From assembly GCF_003086295.3 (NCBI RefSeq), contig NC_092048.1:67126841-67190840 (forward strand): a stretch of DNA of 64,000 nt. Reading direction: 5' to 3'. The notes beneath the pieces were generated by a model. That model worked only from the letters and a program-made list of their open reading frames with translations, was not told the origin of the DNA and ran no database searches. The position numbers and the translations under genes were made by a program. The stretch comes from Arachis hypogaea. Its lineage: Eukaryota; Streptophyta; Magnoliopsida; Fabales; Fabaceae. Shown here in pieces: positions 49,093-61,900 of the stretch (positions are counted from its first letter, which is position 1; each line of letters starts with the position of its first letter).

Positions 49093-49798
49093 AGGGATTT
49101 TTAGGTTATTTAAGGGTTTTCTAGGGTTTTTATGGTTTTCTAGGGTTTTCTAGTATTTTCTAGGGATTTTACAGTTTTTTTGGGGGGTTTTTTTTGGGTA
49201 TTTTAGGGTTTTCTAGGGTTTTTTATGATTTTCTAGTGTTTTATAGGGTTTTTTAGGTTTTTACGGTTTTCTAGGATTTTTTATGGTTTTCTAGGGTTTT
49301 TAGGGTTTTTTAGGGTTTTCTAGGGTTTTTAGGGTTTTCTAGGGTTTTTAGTGTTTTTAGGGTTTTCTATGGTTTTTAGTGTTTTTAGGGGTTTTTAGTG
49401 TTTTTTAGGGTTTTCTAGTGTTTTTTTATTGTTTTTTAGGATTTTCTAGGGATTTTTAGGGTATATAAGGGTTTTCTAGGGTTTTTTATGGTTTTCTAGT
49501 GTTTTCTTGGATTTTTACGGTTTTTTGGGGTTTTTGGGGTATTTTAGGGTTTTCTTTTTATGGTTTTCTAGGGTTTTTTAGGTGTTTAGGGTTTTCTAGG
49601 ATTTTTATGGTTTTCTAGAGTTTTTAGGGGTTTTAGGGTTTTCTAAGGTTTTTAGGATTTTCAAGGGTTTTTAGTGTTTTTAGGGTTTTCTAGGGTTTTA
49701 GTGTTTTTAGGTGTTTCTAGGATTTTTAATTTTTTTAGGGCTTTCTAGTGTTTTTTATTACTTTTTAGGGTTTTCTAGGGTTTTTTATGGTTTTCTAG
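49093..49798 (+). repeat. Telomere-like minisatellite, block 4 (G-rich on +)
   Basis: About 0.7 kb that follows the order of 44161-44872 closely, starting with the same GGGATTTTTAGG landmark and its second copy near 49446. It ends at TTTTCTAGAAAA, where the sequence folds back on itself. Copy B has no equivalent block: its C-rich sequence runs through. Confidence 0.85.
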
Positions 49799-49957
49799 AA
49801 AAATCGAAAAACCCTAGAAAACCCTAAAATACCCTAAAAAACCATAAAAACCCTAGAAAATCCTAGAAAACACTAGAAAACCATAAAAAACCCTAGAAAA
49901 CCCTAAAAAGTAATAAAAAACACTAGAAAGCCCTAAAAAAATTAAAAATCCTAGAAA
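49714..49957. repeat. Perfect 85-bp inverted repeat with 74-bp spacer
   Basis: Arm 1 (49714-49798) and arm 2 (49873-49957) are exact reverse complements over 85 bp, checked base by base. Arm 1 begins TTTCTAGGATTTTTAATT and ends GGTTTTCTAG; arm 2 mirrors it. Beyond the arms the match continues in weaker form. Since neighbouring minisatellite copies differ every few tens of bases, perfect arms mean a recent fold-back or inverted duplication. The spacer matches the reverse complement of sequence following 44872, as if synthesis had run on and then copied back. Confidence 0.93.
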
Positions 49958-51245
49958 ACCCTAAAAACCTTAAAAAATCCTAAAAACCCTAGAAAACCCT
50001 AAAAAACCCTAAAAAATCTAGAAAAGCCTAAAAAACCCTTATAACCTTAAAAACCCTAAAAAATCCTAAAATCCCTAAAAACATTAAAAACCCTAAAAAC
50101 CCTAAAAAACCCTAGAAAACCCTAAAAAACTCTAAAACACCCTAAGAACCATAGAAAACACTAAAAAAACTACAAAACCTTAGAAACGCTAAAAACCCTA
50201 GAGAATCCAAAAAAACCCTAGAAAACGCTAAAAACCCTAGAGAATCCTAAAAAATCCTAGAAAATCCTAAAAACCCTAGAAAACCCTAAAAACCCAAAAA
50301 ATCCTTAAAAACCTAAGAAAACCCTAAAAAAACCCTTAAAACCTTAAAAATCCCTAAAACCCCTAGAAAATCCTAAAAAATACTAAAAACCCTAAAAACC
50401 TAAAAAACCCCAGAAAACCCTCAGAAATACGAAAAACCCTACAAAAACCATAAAAACGCTAGAAAACCCTAAAAACTCAAGAAAACACTAAAAAACCCTA
50501 AAAACTCTAGAAAACCCTAAAAACCTAAAAAAATCCTAGAAAATCCTAAAAAACTTTAAAACTCTATAAAACCCTTAAAAACCCCAAAAAAAATCCTAGA
50601 AAACCCTAAAAACTCTAGAAAATCCTTAAAAACCCCAAAAAATCGAAAAACTCTAGAAAACCCTAAAATACACTAAAAAACCATAAAAAACGTAAAAACC
50701 CGAGAAAACACTAGAAAACCATAAAAAATCCTAGAAAACCCTAAAATCAATAAAAAACACTAGAACACCCTAAAAAACATTAGAAACCCTAGAAACCCCA
50801 TAAAAAAACTAAAAACCCTGGAAAACCCTAAAAACACTAACAACCCAAGAAAATCCTAAAACCTTAGAAAACCCTAAAAACTCTAGAAAACCATAAAAAA
50901 TCTTAGAAAACCCTAAACACCTAAAAAACCCTAGAAAACACTAGAAAACCCTAGAAAACCATAAAAAACTCTAGAAAACCCTTAAATACCCTAAAAATCC
51001 CTAGAAAACCCTAAAAAAAATAAAAAATACTAGAAAACCCTAAAAAACACTAAAAACCCCCTAAAAACATAAAAAAACCCTAGAAAACCCTAAAAACACT
51101 AAAAACCCTAGAAAACCCTAAAAACCCTAGAAAACACTAGAAAACCCTAGAAAACCATAGAAAACCCTAGAAAACACTAGAAAACACTAGAAACCCTAGA
51201 AAACCATAAAACCCTAGAAAACCCTTAAATACCCTAAAAATCCCT
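49797..51245 (-). repeat. Telomere-like minisatellite, block 5 (C-rich on +)
   Basis: About 1.45 kb of C-rich words, largely readable as inverted copies of block 2/4 sequence: the AAAATCGAAAAACCCTAG segment near 49801 and again near 50639 mirrors GGTTTTTCGATTTTTTGG near 44932. It ends in TTAAATACCCTAAAAATCCC, the reverse complement of the G-rich block start landmark, then CCCTAGGG. Confidence 0.88.
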
Positions 51246-52182
51246 AGGGTTTTATTAGGGTTTTTTAGATTTTTCTAGTGTTGGTAGGACTTTCTAGGCT
51301 TTTTTATAGTTTTTTTTAGCGTTTTCTAGGTTTTTAGTGTTTACTAGGTTTTTTGGGTTTTCTAGAGTTTTTAAGGTTTTCTAGGGTTTTTAGGATTTTC
51401 TAGGGTTTTTAGTAATTTTTAGGAGTTTTTAAGATTCTCCAGGGAATTTAGTATTTTTTAGGGTTTTCTAGGGTTTGTTAGAATTTTCTAGGGTTTTATA
51501 GGGTTTTTAGGGTTGTTTAGGATTTTCTATGATTTTTAGGGTTTTCTAGTGGTTTTTAGAGTCTTTTAGGGTTTTTAGGGTTTTCTAGGATTTTTAGGAT
51601 TTTTTTAGGGTTTTCTAGGTGTTTTTAGTTTTTTAGGGTTTTCTTGGGTATTTAGTGTTTTTAAGGGTTTTTAGGGTTTCTTAGAGTTTTTTAGGGTTTT
51701 CAAGGGTTTTCTAAATTTTTTAGCATTTTCTAGGGTTTTTAGGGAGGTTCTTTAAGGTTTTCTAGGGTTTTCTACGATTTTTTAAGGTTTGCTACGGTTT
51801 TTTGGATTTTTCTAGGGATTTTAGGATTTTTTAGGGTTTTCTAGGGTTTTTTAGGTTTTTTAGGATTTTTTAGTGTTTTTTAGGATTTTTAGCATTTTTA
51901 AGGTTTTTAGTGTTTTTTACGATTTTCTGGAGTTTTCAGGGTTTTTTAAGGTTTTAAGGGTTTTTAGGGATTTGTAGGGTTGTTTAGGGTCTTTTAGGGT
52001 TTACTTGGGTTTTTAGGTTTTTTTTTTGGGTGTTCTATGATTCTTAGGTTTTTTTAGCTTTTTATAAGGTTTTCTAGGATTTTTTTTACGGTTTTCTAGG
52101 GTTTTTCGAGGTTTTCTAGAGTTTTACGAGCTTTTTAGGGTTTTCTAGGGTTTTTAGCGGTTTTTAGGGTTTTTAGCGTTTT
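51246..52182 (+). repeat. Telomere-like minisatellite, block 6 (G-rich on +)
   Basis: About 0.94 kb starting GGTTTTATTAGGG, matching 62261 onward in copy B for about 740 bp before the two diverge near 52030/63005. It ends with TTTTTAGCG followed directly by the satellite word TTCGGCAGG. Confidence 0.88.
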
Positions 52183-53339
52183 TTCGGCAGGTTCCTCCGA
52201 TTTTTTTTTTTTTTTTTACGTTGTGCTTACACTCGTTCTTTAAATGACGCTATCCTGAGGAGGACACCTAAAGGCGAGCCGTAATGACCTCATCTTCGGC
52301 AGGCTCATCTGGTTATTCTTTTTCTGTTTTTTTCCGGTTTTTTTTTTACGTTTTGCTGAACCTCGTTCTTTAAATGACGCTATCCCGAGGTGGACACCTA
52401 AATGCGAGCTGTAATGGCCACATCTTCGGCTGGCTCCTCCGTTTTTTTTCAGGGTTTTTTTTTTAACAATGTGCTGACCCTCGTTCTTTAAATGACGCTA
52501 TCATGAGGAGGACACCTAAAGGCGAGCCGTAATCGACTCTCTTCGGCAAGCTCCTCCGATTTTTTTCCGATTTTTTTTTACGTTGTTCTGACCCTCGTTC
52601 TTTGAATGAGGCTAACCCGAGGAGGACACCTAAAGGCGAGCCGTAATAGCCTCATCTTCGGCAGGCTCCTCCGTTTTTTTTTTTACGTTGTGCTGACCCT
52701 CGTTCTTTAAATGATGCTATCCCGAGGAGGATACCTAAAGGAGAGCCGTAATGGCCTCATCACAGGCTCCACTTTTTTTTTTTCGATTTTTTCGATTTTT
52801 TTTTTACGTTGTGCTGACCCTCGTTCTTTAAGTGATGCTATCCCGAGGAGGACACCTAAAGGCGAGCCGTAATGCCCTCATCTTCGGCAAGCTCCTCCAG
52901 TTTTTTTCCCGTTTTTTTTTACATTGTTCTGAACCTCGTTCTTTGAATGACGCAATCCCGAGGAGGACACCTAAAGGCGAGCCGTAATCGCCTCATCTTC
53001 AGCCGGCTCCTCTGTTTTTTTTTCTGGGTTTTTTTTTTTAATGTTGTGCTGACCCTCGTTCTTTAAATGACGCTATCTCGAGGGGGATACCTAAAGGAGA
53101 GCCGTAATGGCCTCATCTTGAGCAGGCTCTTTTTTTTTCCGATTTTTTCGTTTTTTTTTTTTACGTTGTGATGACCCTCGTTCTTTAAGTGATGCTATCC
53201 CGAGGAGGACACCTAAAGGCGAGCCGTAATGGCCTCATCTTCGGCAAGCTCCTCCGATTTTTTTCCGGTTTTTTTTTACGTTGTTCTGACCCTCGTTCTT
53301 TGAATGACGCTAACCCGAGGAGGACACCTAAAGGCGAGC

Positions 53340-54410
53340 CGTAATAGCCTCATCTTCGGCAGGCTCCTCCGTTTTTTTTTTTTACGTTTTGCTGACCCTT
53401 GTTCTTTAAATGACGCTATCCCGAGGAGGATACCTAAAGGAGAGCTATAATGGCCTCATCTTTAGCAGGCTCCTCTTTTTTTTTTTTTTTTTTCGATTTT
53501 TTCGATTTTTTTTTACGTTGTGCTGACCCTCGTTCTTTAAATGACGCTATCCCGAGGAGGATACCTAATGGCGAGCCGTAATGGCCTCATCTTCAGCAGG
53601 CTCCTCTATTTTTTTTTCCAGTTTTTTCCGTTTTTTTTTTACGTTGTGCTGACTCTCGTTCTTTAAATTGATGCTATCCTGAGGAGGACACCTAATGGCG
53701 AGCCGTAATAGCCTTATCTTCGGCAGGCTCATCCGTTTTTTTTCTGGGTTTTTTATTTATTTATTTATTTATTTATTTATTTTACGTTGTGCTTACCCTC
53801 GTTATTTAAATGACGCTATCCCGAGGAGGATACCTAAAGGCGAGCCGTAATGGCCTCATCTTCAGCAGGCTCCTCTGGTTTTTTTCTGGTTTTTTCGTTT
53901 TTTTACGTTGTGCTGAATCTCGTTCTTTAAATAATGCTATCCCGAGGAGGACACCTAATGGCGAGCCGTAATTGGCTCATCTTCGGCAGGCTCCTCCGGT
54001 TCTTTTTTTTTTTTTTTTTACGTTGTGCTGACCCTCGTTCTTTAAATGATGCTACCCCGAGGAGGACACCTAAAGGCGAGCCGTAATGGCCTCATCTTCG
54101 GCAGGCTCCTCCGGTCTTTTTTTTTTTTTGGTTTTCTTTTTTTTTTTTACGTTGTGCTGACCCTCGTTCTTTAAATGACACTATCCCGAGGAGGACACCT
54201 AAAGGCGAGCCGTAATCGCCTCATTTTCAGCAGGCTCCTCCGTTTTTTTTTTGTTTTTTTTTTTACATTATGCTGACCCTCGTTCTTTAAATGATGCTAT
54301 CTCGAGTAGGACACCTAAAGGTGAGCCGTAATGGCCTCATCTTCGGAGAGCTCCTCCGGTTTTTTTTTTCGGTTTTTTTTTTACGTTGTTCTGACCCTCT
54401 TTCTTTGAAT
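53340..54410 (+). repeat. Copy-B-specific expansion of about nine satellite monomers
   Basis: Between the GGCAAGC/AACCCG monomer near 53240 and the GAGGAGGGCACC monomer near 54420, copy B has about 1 kb more satellite than copy A. Several of the extra monomers carry TACCTAATGGCGAG or GACACCTAATGGCGAG and one carries a TTTA microsatellite. Local unequal exchange explains it. Confidence 0.65.
53752..53785 (+). repeat. (TTTA)n microsatellite inside a satellite monomer
   Basis: About eight TTTA units replace the usual uninterrupted second T-tract of a monomer, just before ACGTTGTGCTTACCC. It is the only one in the window and looks like slippage starting from a T-to-A change in the tract. Confidence 0.9.
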
Positions 54411-54760
54411 GACGCTATCCCGAGGAGGGCACCTAAAGGCGAGCCGTAATGGCCTCATCTTCGGCAGGCTCCTCCTTTTTTTTCCAGGTTTTTTTTTTAA
54501 TGTTGTGCTGACCGTCGTTCTTTAAATGACGCTATCCTGAGGAGGACACCTAAAGGCGAGCTGTAATCGCCTCATCTTCAGTAGGCTCCTCTATTTTTTT
54601 TCCATTTTTTTCTGTTTTTTCTTACGTTCTGCTGACCCTCGTTCTTTAAATGATGCTATCCCGAGGAGAGGACACCTAAAGGCGAGCCGTAATGGCCTCA
54701 TCTTCGGCAGGCTCCTCCGGTTTTTTTTTTTTTTACGTTGTCCTGACCCTCTCGTTTTTT

Positions 54761-55449
54761 TAGATAGAAAACCTTAGAAAACCCTAAAAAATCCTAAAAA
54801 CCCTAGAAACTTAAATGTCCCTAAAAAAAACTCTAGAAGACGCTAAAAACCCAAGAAAATCCAAAAAAACCCTAGAAAACCTTAGAAACCGCTACAAAAC
54901 CCTAGAAAACCTACAACACCTAGAAATCCCGAAAAAAGCCTCGAAAACGCTAAAAACCCTAGAAAATCCTAAAAAACCCTAGAAAAGAGAAAACCCAAAA
55001 AATCCTAGAAAACCGTAAAAAACCCTAAAAACCCTCTAAAACCCTAAAAAACTCTTAAAACTCTAGAAAACCCTAGAAAACCCTGAAAAACCCTAGAAAA
55101 TTGTAAGATACCCTAGAAAACCCTAAAAACCCTAAGAATCATAGAAAATCATAAAAACTCTAAAAGATCGTAAAAAACACTAAAAACCCTAAAAATGCTA
55201 AAAACCCTAGAAAACACAAAAAAAATCCTAAAAAAACCCTAAAAAATCCTAGAAAACCCTAGAAAATCCTAAAGAACCCCCCTAAAAACCCTAGAAAACG
55301 CTAAAAAAGTTTAGAAAACGCTTGAAAACCCTAAAAAACTCTAAGAAACCCTAAGAAACCCTAAAAACCCTTAAAAACAATAAAAACCCAAGAAAACCCT
55401 AAAAAACTAAAAACCCCTAGAAAACCCTAAAAAATCCTAAAAAAACCCT
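54761..55449 (-). repeat. Telomere-like minisatellite, block 1' (C-rich on +)
   Basis: About 0.69 kb matching block 1 of copy A at both ends (AGATAGAAAACCTTAG at the left, the AACCCCCCTAAAAACC region near 55275), but about half its length. Internal deletions relative to 42711-44160 account for the change in offset. Confidence 0.88.
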
Positions 55450-58400
55450 AGGGATTTTTAGGGTATTTAAGGTTTTTCTAGGGTTTTTTTTATGGTTTTC
55501 TAAGGTTTTCTAGTGTTTTCTAGGGTTTTTACGGTTTTTTTGGGGTTTTTAGGGTTTTCTAGGGTTTTTTTATGATTTTCTAGTGTTTTCTAGGGTTTTT
55601 TAGGTTTTTAGGATATTCTAGGATTTTTTATGGTTTTCTAGATTTTTTAGGGTTTTTTAAGGGTTTTCTAGGGTTTTTAGGATTTCTAGGGTTTTTAGAG
55701 TTTTTAGGGTTTTCTAGGGTTTCTAGTGTTTTTAGGGGTTTAGTGTTTTTTAGGGTTTTCTAGTGTTTTTTATTTTTTTTTAAGTTTTTCTAGGGATTTT
55801 TAGGGTATTTAAGGGTTTTCTAGTGTTTTTTATGGTTTTCTATGGGTTTCTAGTGTTTTCTAGGTTTTTTACGGTTTTTTTGGGTTTTTAGGGTATTTTA
55901 GGGTTTTCTAGGGTTTTTTTATGGTTTTCTAGTGTTTTCTAGGGTTTTTTAGGTGTTTAGGGTTTTCTAGGGTTTTTATGATTTTCTAGAGTTTTTAGGG
56001 TTTTTAGGGTTTTCTAGAGTTTTTAGGATTTTCTACGATTTTTAGTGTTTTTAGGATTTTCTAGGGTTTTTAGTGTTTTTAGGGGTATTTAGGGTTTTTA
56101 ATGTTTTTTTAGGGTTTTCTAGTGTTTTTTATTGTTTTTTAGGGTTTTCTAGGGTTTTTATGGTTTTCTAGTGTTTTCTATGGTTTTTACAGTTTTTTAT
56201 GGTTTTTTAGGGTATTTTAGTGTTTTCTAGGATTTTTCGATTTTTTGGGGTTTTTAAGGATTTTCTAGTGTTTTTAGAGTTTTCTAGAATGTTCTTGGGT
56301 TTTTTAAGGATTTTATAGAGTTTTTAAAGTTTTTTAGGGTTTTTTAGGTTTTTAGGGTTTTTTAGTGTTTTCTAGAGTTTTCTAGCGTTTTTATGGTTTT
56401 TGTAGGGTTTTTTGGATTTCTTAGGATTTTCTGGGGTTTTTTAGGTTTTTAGGATTTCTAGTATTTTTTTTAAGGGTTTTTAGGGTTTTTTAGGGTTTTC
56501 AAGGGTTTTAGGGTTTTTTAAGGTTTTAAGGGTTTTTAGGGTTTTCTAGGGTTTTTAGGATTTTTTAGGATTTTCTATGATTTTTTAGGATTCTCTAGGG
56601 TTTTTAGCGTTTTCTAGGGTTTTTAGGAATTTCAAGGGTTTTCTAGGGTTTTTTAGGATTCTCTAGGATTTTTAGCGTTTTCTAAGGTTTTGTAGTTTTT
56701 TTAGTGTTTTCTAGGTTTTTTAGCATTTTCTAGGGTTTTTTAGGGTTTTTAATGTTTTTTAGGGTTTTTAGGATTTTTAGGGTTTTCTAGGGTTTTTAGG
56801 GTTTTCTAGGATTTTTTTAGGGTTTTCTATGATTCTTTGGGTTTTTTAGGATTTTCTAAGGTTTTCTAGGGTTTTTTACGGTTTTCTAGTGTTTTTTGGG
56901 ATTCTCTAGGGTTTTCTAGAGTTTTAAGAGTTTTTTAGGGTTTTACAGGGTTTTTAGGGATTTTTACGGTTTTCTAAGATTTTTTGGGTTTTCTAGAGTT
57001 TTCACAGTTTTTAGAGTTTTCTAGGGTTTTTAAGGATTTTTTAGGGTTTTTAGCGTTTTCCAGGCTTTTTTAGGGATTTCTAGGGTTTTGTAGCGTTTCT
57101 AGGGTTTTGTAGCGTTTTCTAAGGCTTTGAAGTTTTTTTAGTGTTTTATAGGGTTTTTAGGGTTTTCTAGGGTCTTTTAAAGTTTTTTGGATTTTTTAGG
57201 GTTTTTAGGAATTTTGGGATTTTCTAGGGTTTTTAGGATTTTATAGGGTCTTTAGGGTTTATCTACGGTTTTTATGGTTTTCTAGTGTTTGCTAGGGGTT
57301 TTTACGGTTTTTTGGGGGGTTTTTTTTGGGGTATTTTAAGGTTTTCGAGGGTTTTTTTATCGTTTTCTAGTGTTTTTTAGGGTTTTTTAGGTTTTTAGGG
57401 TTTTCTAGGATTTTTTTTATGGTTTTCTAGAGTTTTAGGGTTTTTAGAGTTTAGGGTTTAGGGTTTTCTAAGATTTTTTTAAGTTTTTAGGGTTTTTTAG
57501 TGTTTTCTAGGGTTTTTAGGGATTTCTAGGATTTTTAGAGTTTTTTAGAGTGTTCTAGTGTTTTTATGGTTTTTGTAGGGTTTGTTTGGATTTCTTAAGA
57601 TTTTCTGGGGTTTTTTAGGGTTTTGTAGGGTTTTTAGTATTTTTTAGGGTTTTTAGGATTTTCTAGGGGTTTTAGGGTTTTTTAAGGTTTTAAGGGGTTT
57701 TTAGGGTTTTCTAGGGTTTTTTTGGGTTTTTAGCGTTTTTCAGGGTTTTTAGGAATTTTTAGGATTTTTTAGGCTTCTCAACGGTTTTTAGCGTTTTCTA
57801 GGGTTTTTAGGGATTTCTAGGGTTTTTTAGGATTATCTAGGGTTTTTAGCGTTTTCTAAGGTTTTGTAGTTTTTTTAGTGTTTTAGGGTTTTTTAGGTTT
57901 TTTAGGGGTTTTTAGGGTTTTTAGGATTTTTAGGGTTTTCTACGGTTTTTAAGGTTATAAAGGTTTTTTAGGCATTTCTAGGTTTTTGGGTTTTTAGGGT
58001 TTTCTAGGGTTTTTCTAGGTTTTTTGGATTTTTAGGGTTTTCTAGGGTTTTTATTGTTCTTTTAGGGTTTTTTTAGGTTTTAAGAAATTTTTAGGGTTTT
58101 CTATGATTCTTAAGGTTTTTTAGGGTTTTCTAAGGTTTTCTAGGGTTTTTTATGGTTTTCTATGATTTTTTGGGTTTCTAGAGTTTTCAGAATTTTTTAT
58201 GGTTTTTTAGGGTTTTTTAAGATTTTCTAGGGTTTTTAGCGTTCTCTAGGCTTTTTTAGGGATTTCTAGGGTTTTGTAGCGTTTTCTAAGGTTTTGTAGT
58301 TTTTTAGTGTTTTATATGGTTTTTAGGGTTTTTTAGGGTTTTCTAGGGTCTTTAAAAGTTTTTTGGATTTTTTAGGGTTTTTAGGATTTTCTAGGGTTTT

Positions 58401-58929
58401 TAGGGTTTTTTTATTTTCTAGGGTTTTTAGGGTATTTATAGGGTTTTTAGGGTTTTAGGGTTTTTATAGGGTTTTTAGGGTTTTTTAGGGTTTTCTGGGG
58501 TCTTTAGTGTTTTTTAGGTTTTTCTAGGATCTTTTAGGTTTTTTAGGGTTTTCTAGGATTCTTAGGGTTGTTTAGGATTTTCTAAGGTTTTCTAGAGTTT
58601 TTTACGGTTTTCTATGATCTTTTTGGGGTTTTTTAGGGTTTTCTAGAGTTCTTAGAGTTTTTTAGGATTTTCTGGGGTTTTCTAGGATTTTCTTGGATTT
58701 TTTAGGATTTTCCAGGATTGTTAGAGTTTTTTAGGGTTTTCTAGTGTTTTTGAATTTTCTAGGATTTTTAGAGTTTTCTAGTATTTTTTAGGGATTTCTA
58801 GGGTTTTTTTAGGATTCTCTAGGATTTTTTCCCGTTTTCTAGGATTTTAAAGGGTTTTTTAGGGTTTTCTAGGGATTCTCAGGTTTTCTAGGGTTTCCTA
58901 TGGTTTTTAGGTTTTCGAGGATTTTCTAT
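55450..58929 (+). repeat. Telomere-like minisatellite, block 2' (G-rich on +)
   Basis: About 3.5 kb corresponding to 44161-47727 with the same sub-repeat order, including the start landmark near 55452 and again near 55797, the TTTTCGAGG end and the paired TTTAGGG. Confidence 0.9.
57450..57463 (+). repeat. Two exact plant telomere units, copy B
   Basis: (TTTAGGG)x2, the counterpart of 46142-46155. Confidence 0.9.
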
Positions 58930-61900
58930 ACCCTAAAAACCCTAGAAAACCCTAAAAATTCTAGAAAATCCTTGAAAACCCTAAAAAAACCATAGAAATC
59001 CCTAGAAAACCCTAAAAAATCCTAACGACGATAGAAAACCCTAGAAAACCCTAAAAACCCTAAAAACCCTAGAAAACTTAAATATCCCAAAAAAACCCCT
59101 AGAAAACCCTAAAAAACCCTAAAAACCTAGAAAACTTAAATATCCCAAAAAACCTAGAAAACTCTAAACACTCTAAAAACTCTAGAAAACCCCAGAAAAA
59201 CCCTAGAAAACTGTAAAAACCCTAGAAAACCTTAGAAAACCCTTAAAAACCCTAAGAATCATAGAAAATCCTAAAAAACCTAAAAAATCCTAGAAAACCC
59301 TAAAAATCCTAAAAACCCTAAAAAACTCTAAAAAACCCAAAAAAACCCTTAAAAATCCTAGAAAACCCTAAAACAATCTTAAAACCTTAAAAAAACCCTA
59401 AAAACCCTAAAAAACATTAAAAACCCTAAAAAACAATAAAAAAACCTAGAAAACTTAAAAAAATCCTAAAAACCTAAAAAACACTAGAAAACCCTAAAAA
59501 AATCCCTAAAACCCTAAAAAACCCTAAAAACCCTAGAAAACCCCGAAAAATACTAGAAAACCGTAAAAAACCTAGAAAACCTTCGAAAACCCTAAAAAAC
59601 CCTAAGAATCATAGAAAACCCTAAAAACCCTAGAAAAACGAAAAAAACACTAAAAACCCTAAAAAACGCTAAAAACCCTAGAAAACCCTAAAAAACTCTT
59701 AAAACTCTAGAAAACCCCGAAAAACCCTAGAAAACCGTAAAAAATCCTAGAAAACCTTAGAAAACCCTAAAAAAATCTAAGAATCATAGAAAACCATAAA
59801 AAACCCTAGAAAATCCTAAAAACCCTAGAAAACCCTAAAAAACCTAAAAACCCCTATAAAACCCTAAAAGACCTAAAAAAACTTTAGAAATCCCTTAAAA
59901 TCCCTAGAAAACCCTAAAAACACTAGAATACCCTAAAAAACTCTAACAACCCTAGAAAACCCTTAAAAACCCTAAGAATCATAGAAAACCCTAAAAAACC
60001 TAAAAAAATCCTAGAAAACCCTAAAAAATCCTAAAACCCTAGAAAACACTAAAAAAATTCAAAAAACCCTAAAAAACCCTAGAAAACCCTAAAATACTCT
60101 TGAAACCTTAAAAAACCTTAAAAACCCTAAAAAAAACCAACAAAAAAACCTAAAAACGCTAAAAAATCTTAAAAACTTAAAAAGCACTAGAAAACCCTAA
60201 AAAATCCCGAAAACCCTAGAAAACCCTAAATAATCCTAAAACCCAAGAAAAACCTAATAACCCTAAAAAACTAAAAACCCTAGAAAACAGTAAAAAATTC
60301 TAAAAACCCTCTAAAACCCTAAAAAACTTTTAAAACTCTAGAAAATCCTAGAAAATCCCGAAAAACACTAGAAAACCGTAAAAAACCCTAGAAAACCTTA
60401 GAAAACCCTAAAAAATCCTAAGAATCATAGAAAACCCTAAAAATTCTAGAAAACCGTAAAAAACCCTAAGAATCATAGAAAATCCTAAAAACTCTAGAAA
60501 ATTGTAAAAAAGACAAAAAACCCTAGAAAACCCTAAAAAAACCCTAGAAAATCTTAAAAACTCTAGAAAATCCTAAAAAAACCCTAGAAAACTCTAAAAG
60601 ACCTAAAAAAAACTTTTGAAATCCCTTAAAAACCCTAGAAAATCCTAAAACACTAGAAAACCCTAAAAAACTCTAACAACACTAGAAAATCTTAAAAAAC
60701 CCTAGAACATCCTAGAAAACCCTAGAAAATCCAAAAAAATTCTAAGAACTCTAGAAAACCCTAAAAAAACCCCAAAAAGATCCTAGAAAACTATAAAAAA
60801 AACTCTAGAAAACCTTAGAAAATCCTAAACAACCCCAAGAATCATAGAAAACCCTAAAACACCTAAAAATCCTAGAAAATACTAAAAAACACTAAAAACC
60901 CCAGAAAACCCTAAAAAACACTAAAAACCTAAGAAACCCTAGAAAACCCTAAAAACCCTAAAAACCTTTAAAAAATCCTAAAAACCCTAGAAAATCCTAA
61001 AAAACCCTAAAAAATCCAAAAAACCTAGAAACGCCTAAAAAACCCTTATAACCTTAAAAAACCTAAAAAACATTAAAAACCCTAAAAAACACTAGAAAAT
61101 CCTAAAAAACTCTAAAACACCCTAAGAACCATAGAAAACACCAAAAAAATTACAAAACCTTAGAAACGCTAAAAACCCTAGAGAATCCAAAAAAAATCCT
61201 AGAAAACCCTAGAAATCCCTAAAAACCCTTGGAAACGCTAAAAACCATAGAGAATCCTAAAAAATCCTAAAAATCCTAAAAAACCCTAAAAACCCAAAAA
61301 ATCCTAAAAAACCCAAGAAAACCCTAAAAAAACCCTTAAAACCTTAAAAACCCTAAAACCCCTAGAAAATCCTAAAAAACACAAAAACCCTAAAAACCTA
61401 AAAAACCCCAGAAAACCATCAGAAATCCGAAAAACCCTACAAAAACCATAAAACGCTAGAAAACCCTAAAACCCCTAGAAAACACTAAAAAACCCTAAAT
61501 ACTCTAGAAAACCCTAAAAACCTAAAACAATCCTAGAAAATCCTAAAAAACTTTAAAACTCTATAAAATCCTTAAAAACCCCAATAAAATCCTAGAAAAC
61601 CCTAAAAACTCTAGAAAATCCTTAAAAATCCCAAAAAAGCGAAAAACCCTAGAAAACCCTAAAATACACTAAAAAACCATAAAAAACGTAAAAACCCGAG
61701 AAAACACTAGAAAACCATAAAAAATCCTGGAAAACCCTAAAAACAATAAAAAACACTAGAACACCCTAAAAAACATGAGAAACCCTAGAAACCCCTAAAA
61801 AAACTAAAAACCCTGGAAAACCTTAAAAACAGTAACGACCCAAGAAAATCCTAAAAACCTTAGAAAACCCTAAAAACTCTAGAAAACCATAAAAAATCTT

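Larger units (their letters stand above)
41116..52182 (+). repeat. Segmental duplication copy A (~11.07 kb)
   Basis: Starts inside a satellite monomer at TTCGGCAGGTTCCTCCGA and runs through the satellite edge and the six telomere-like blocks to 52182, where the same TTCGGCAGGTTCCTCCGA word begins copy B. Shared landmarks include the GAGGTGGACACC/AACAATGTGC monomers, GAATGAGGCTAACCCG, GAGGAGAGGACACC, the AGATAGAAAACC junction, the paired TTTAGGG motif, TTTTCTATACCCTAAAAACC and CCCTAGGGTTTTATTAGGG. Offsets between copies range from about 11.0 to 12.05 kb because of internal gains and losses. Confidence 0.85.
52183..54755 (+). repeat. 115-bp satellite, block in copy B
   Basis: About 22 monomers. 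The first ten or so and the last three match 41116-42705 variant by variant; one monomer near 52302 looks like a fusion of two copy-A monomers (near 41230 and 41345). About nine extra monomers at roughly 53340-54410 have no counterpart in copy A. The block ends in the same partial monomer and TAGATAGAAAACC junction as copy A. Confidence 0.92.
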
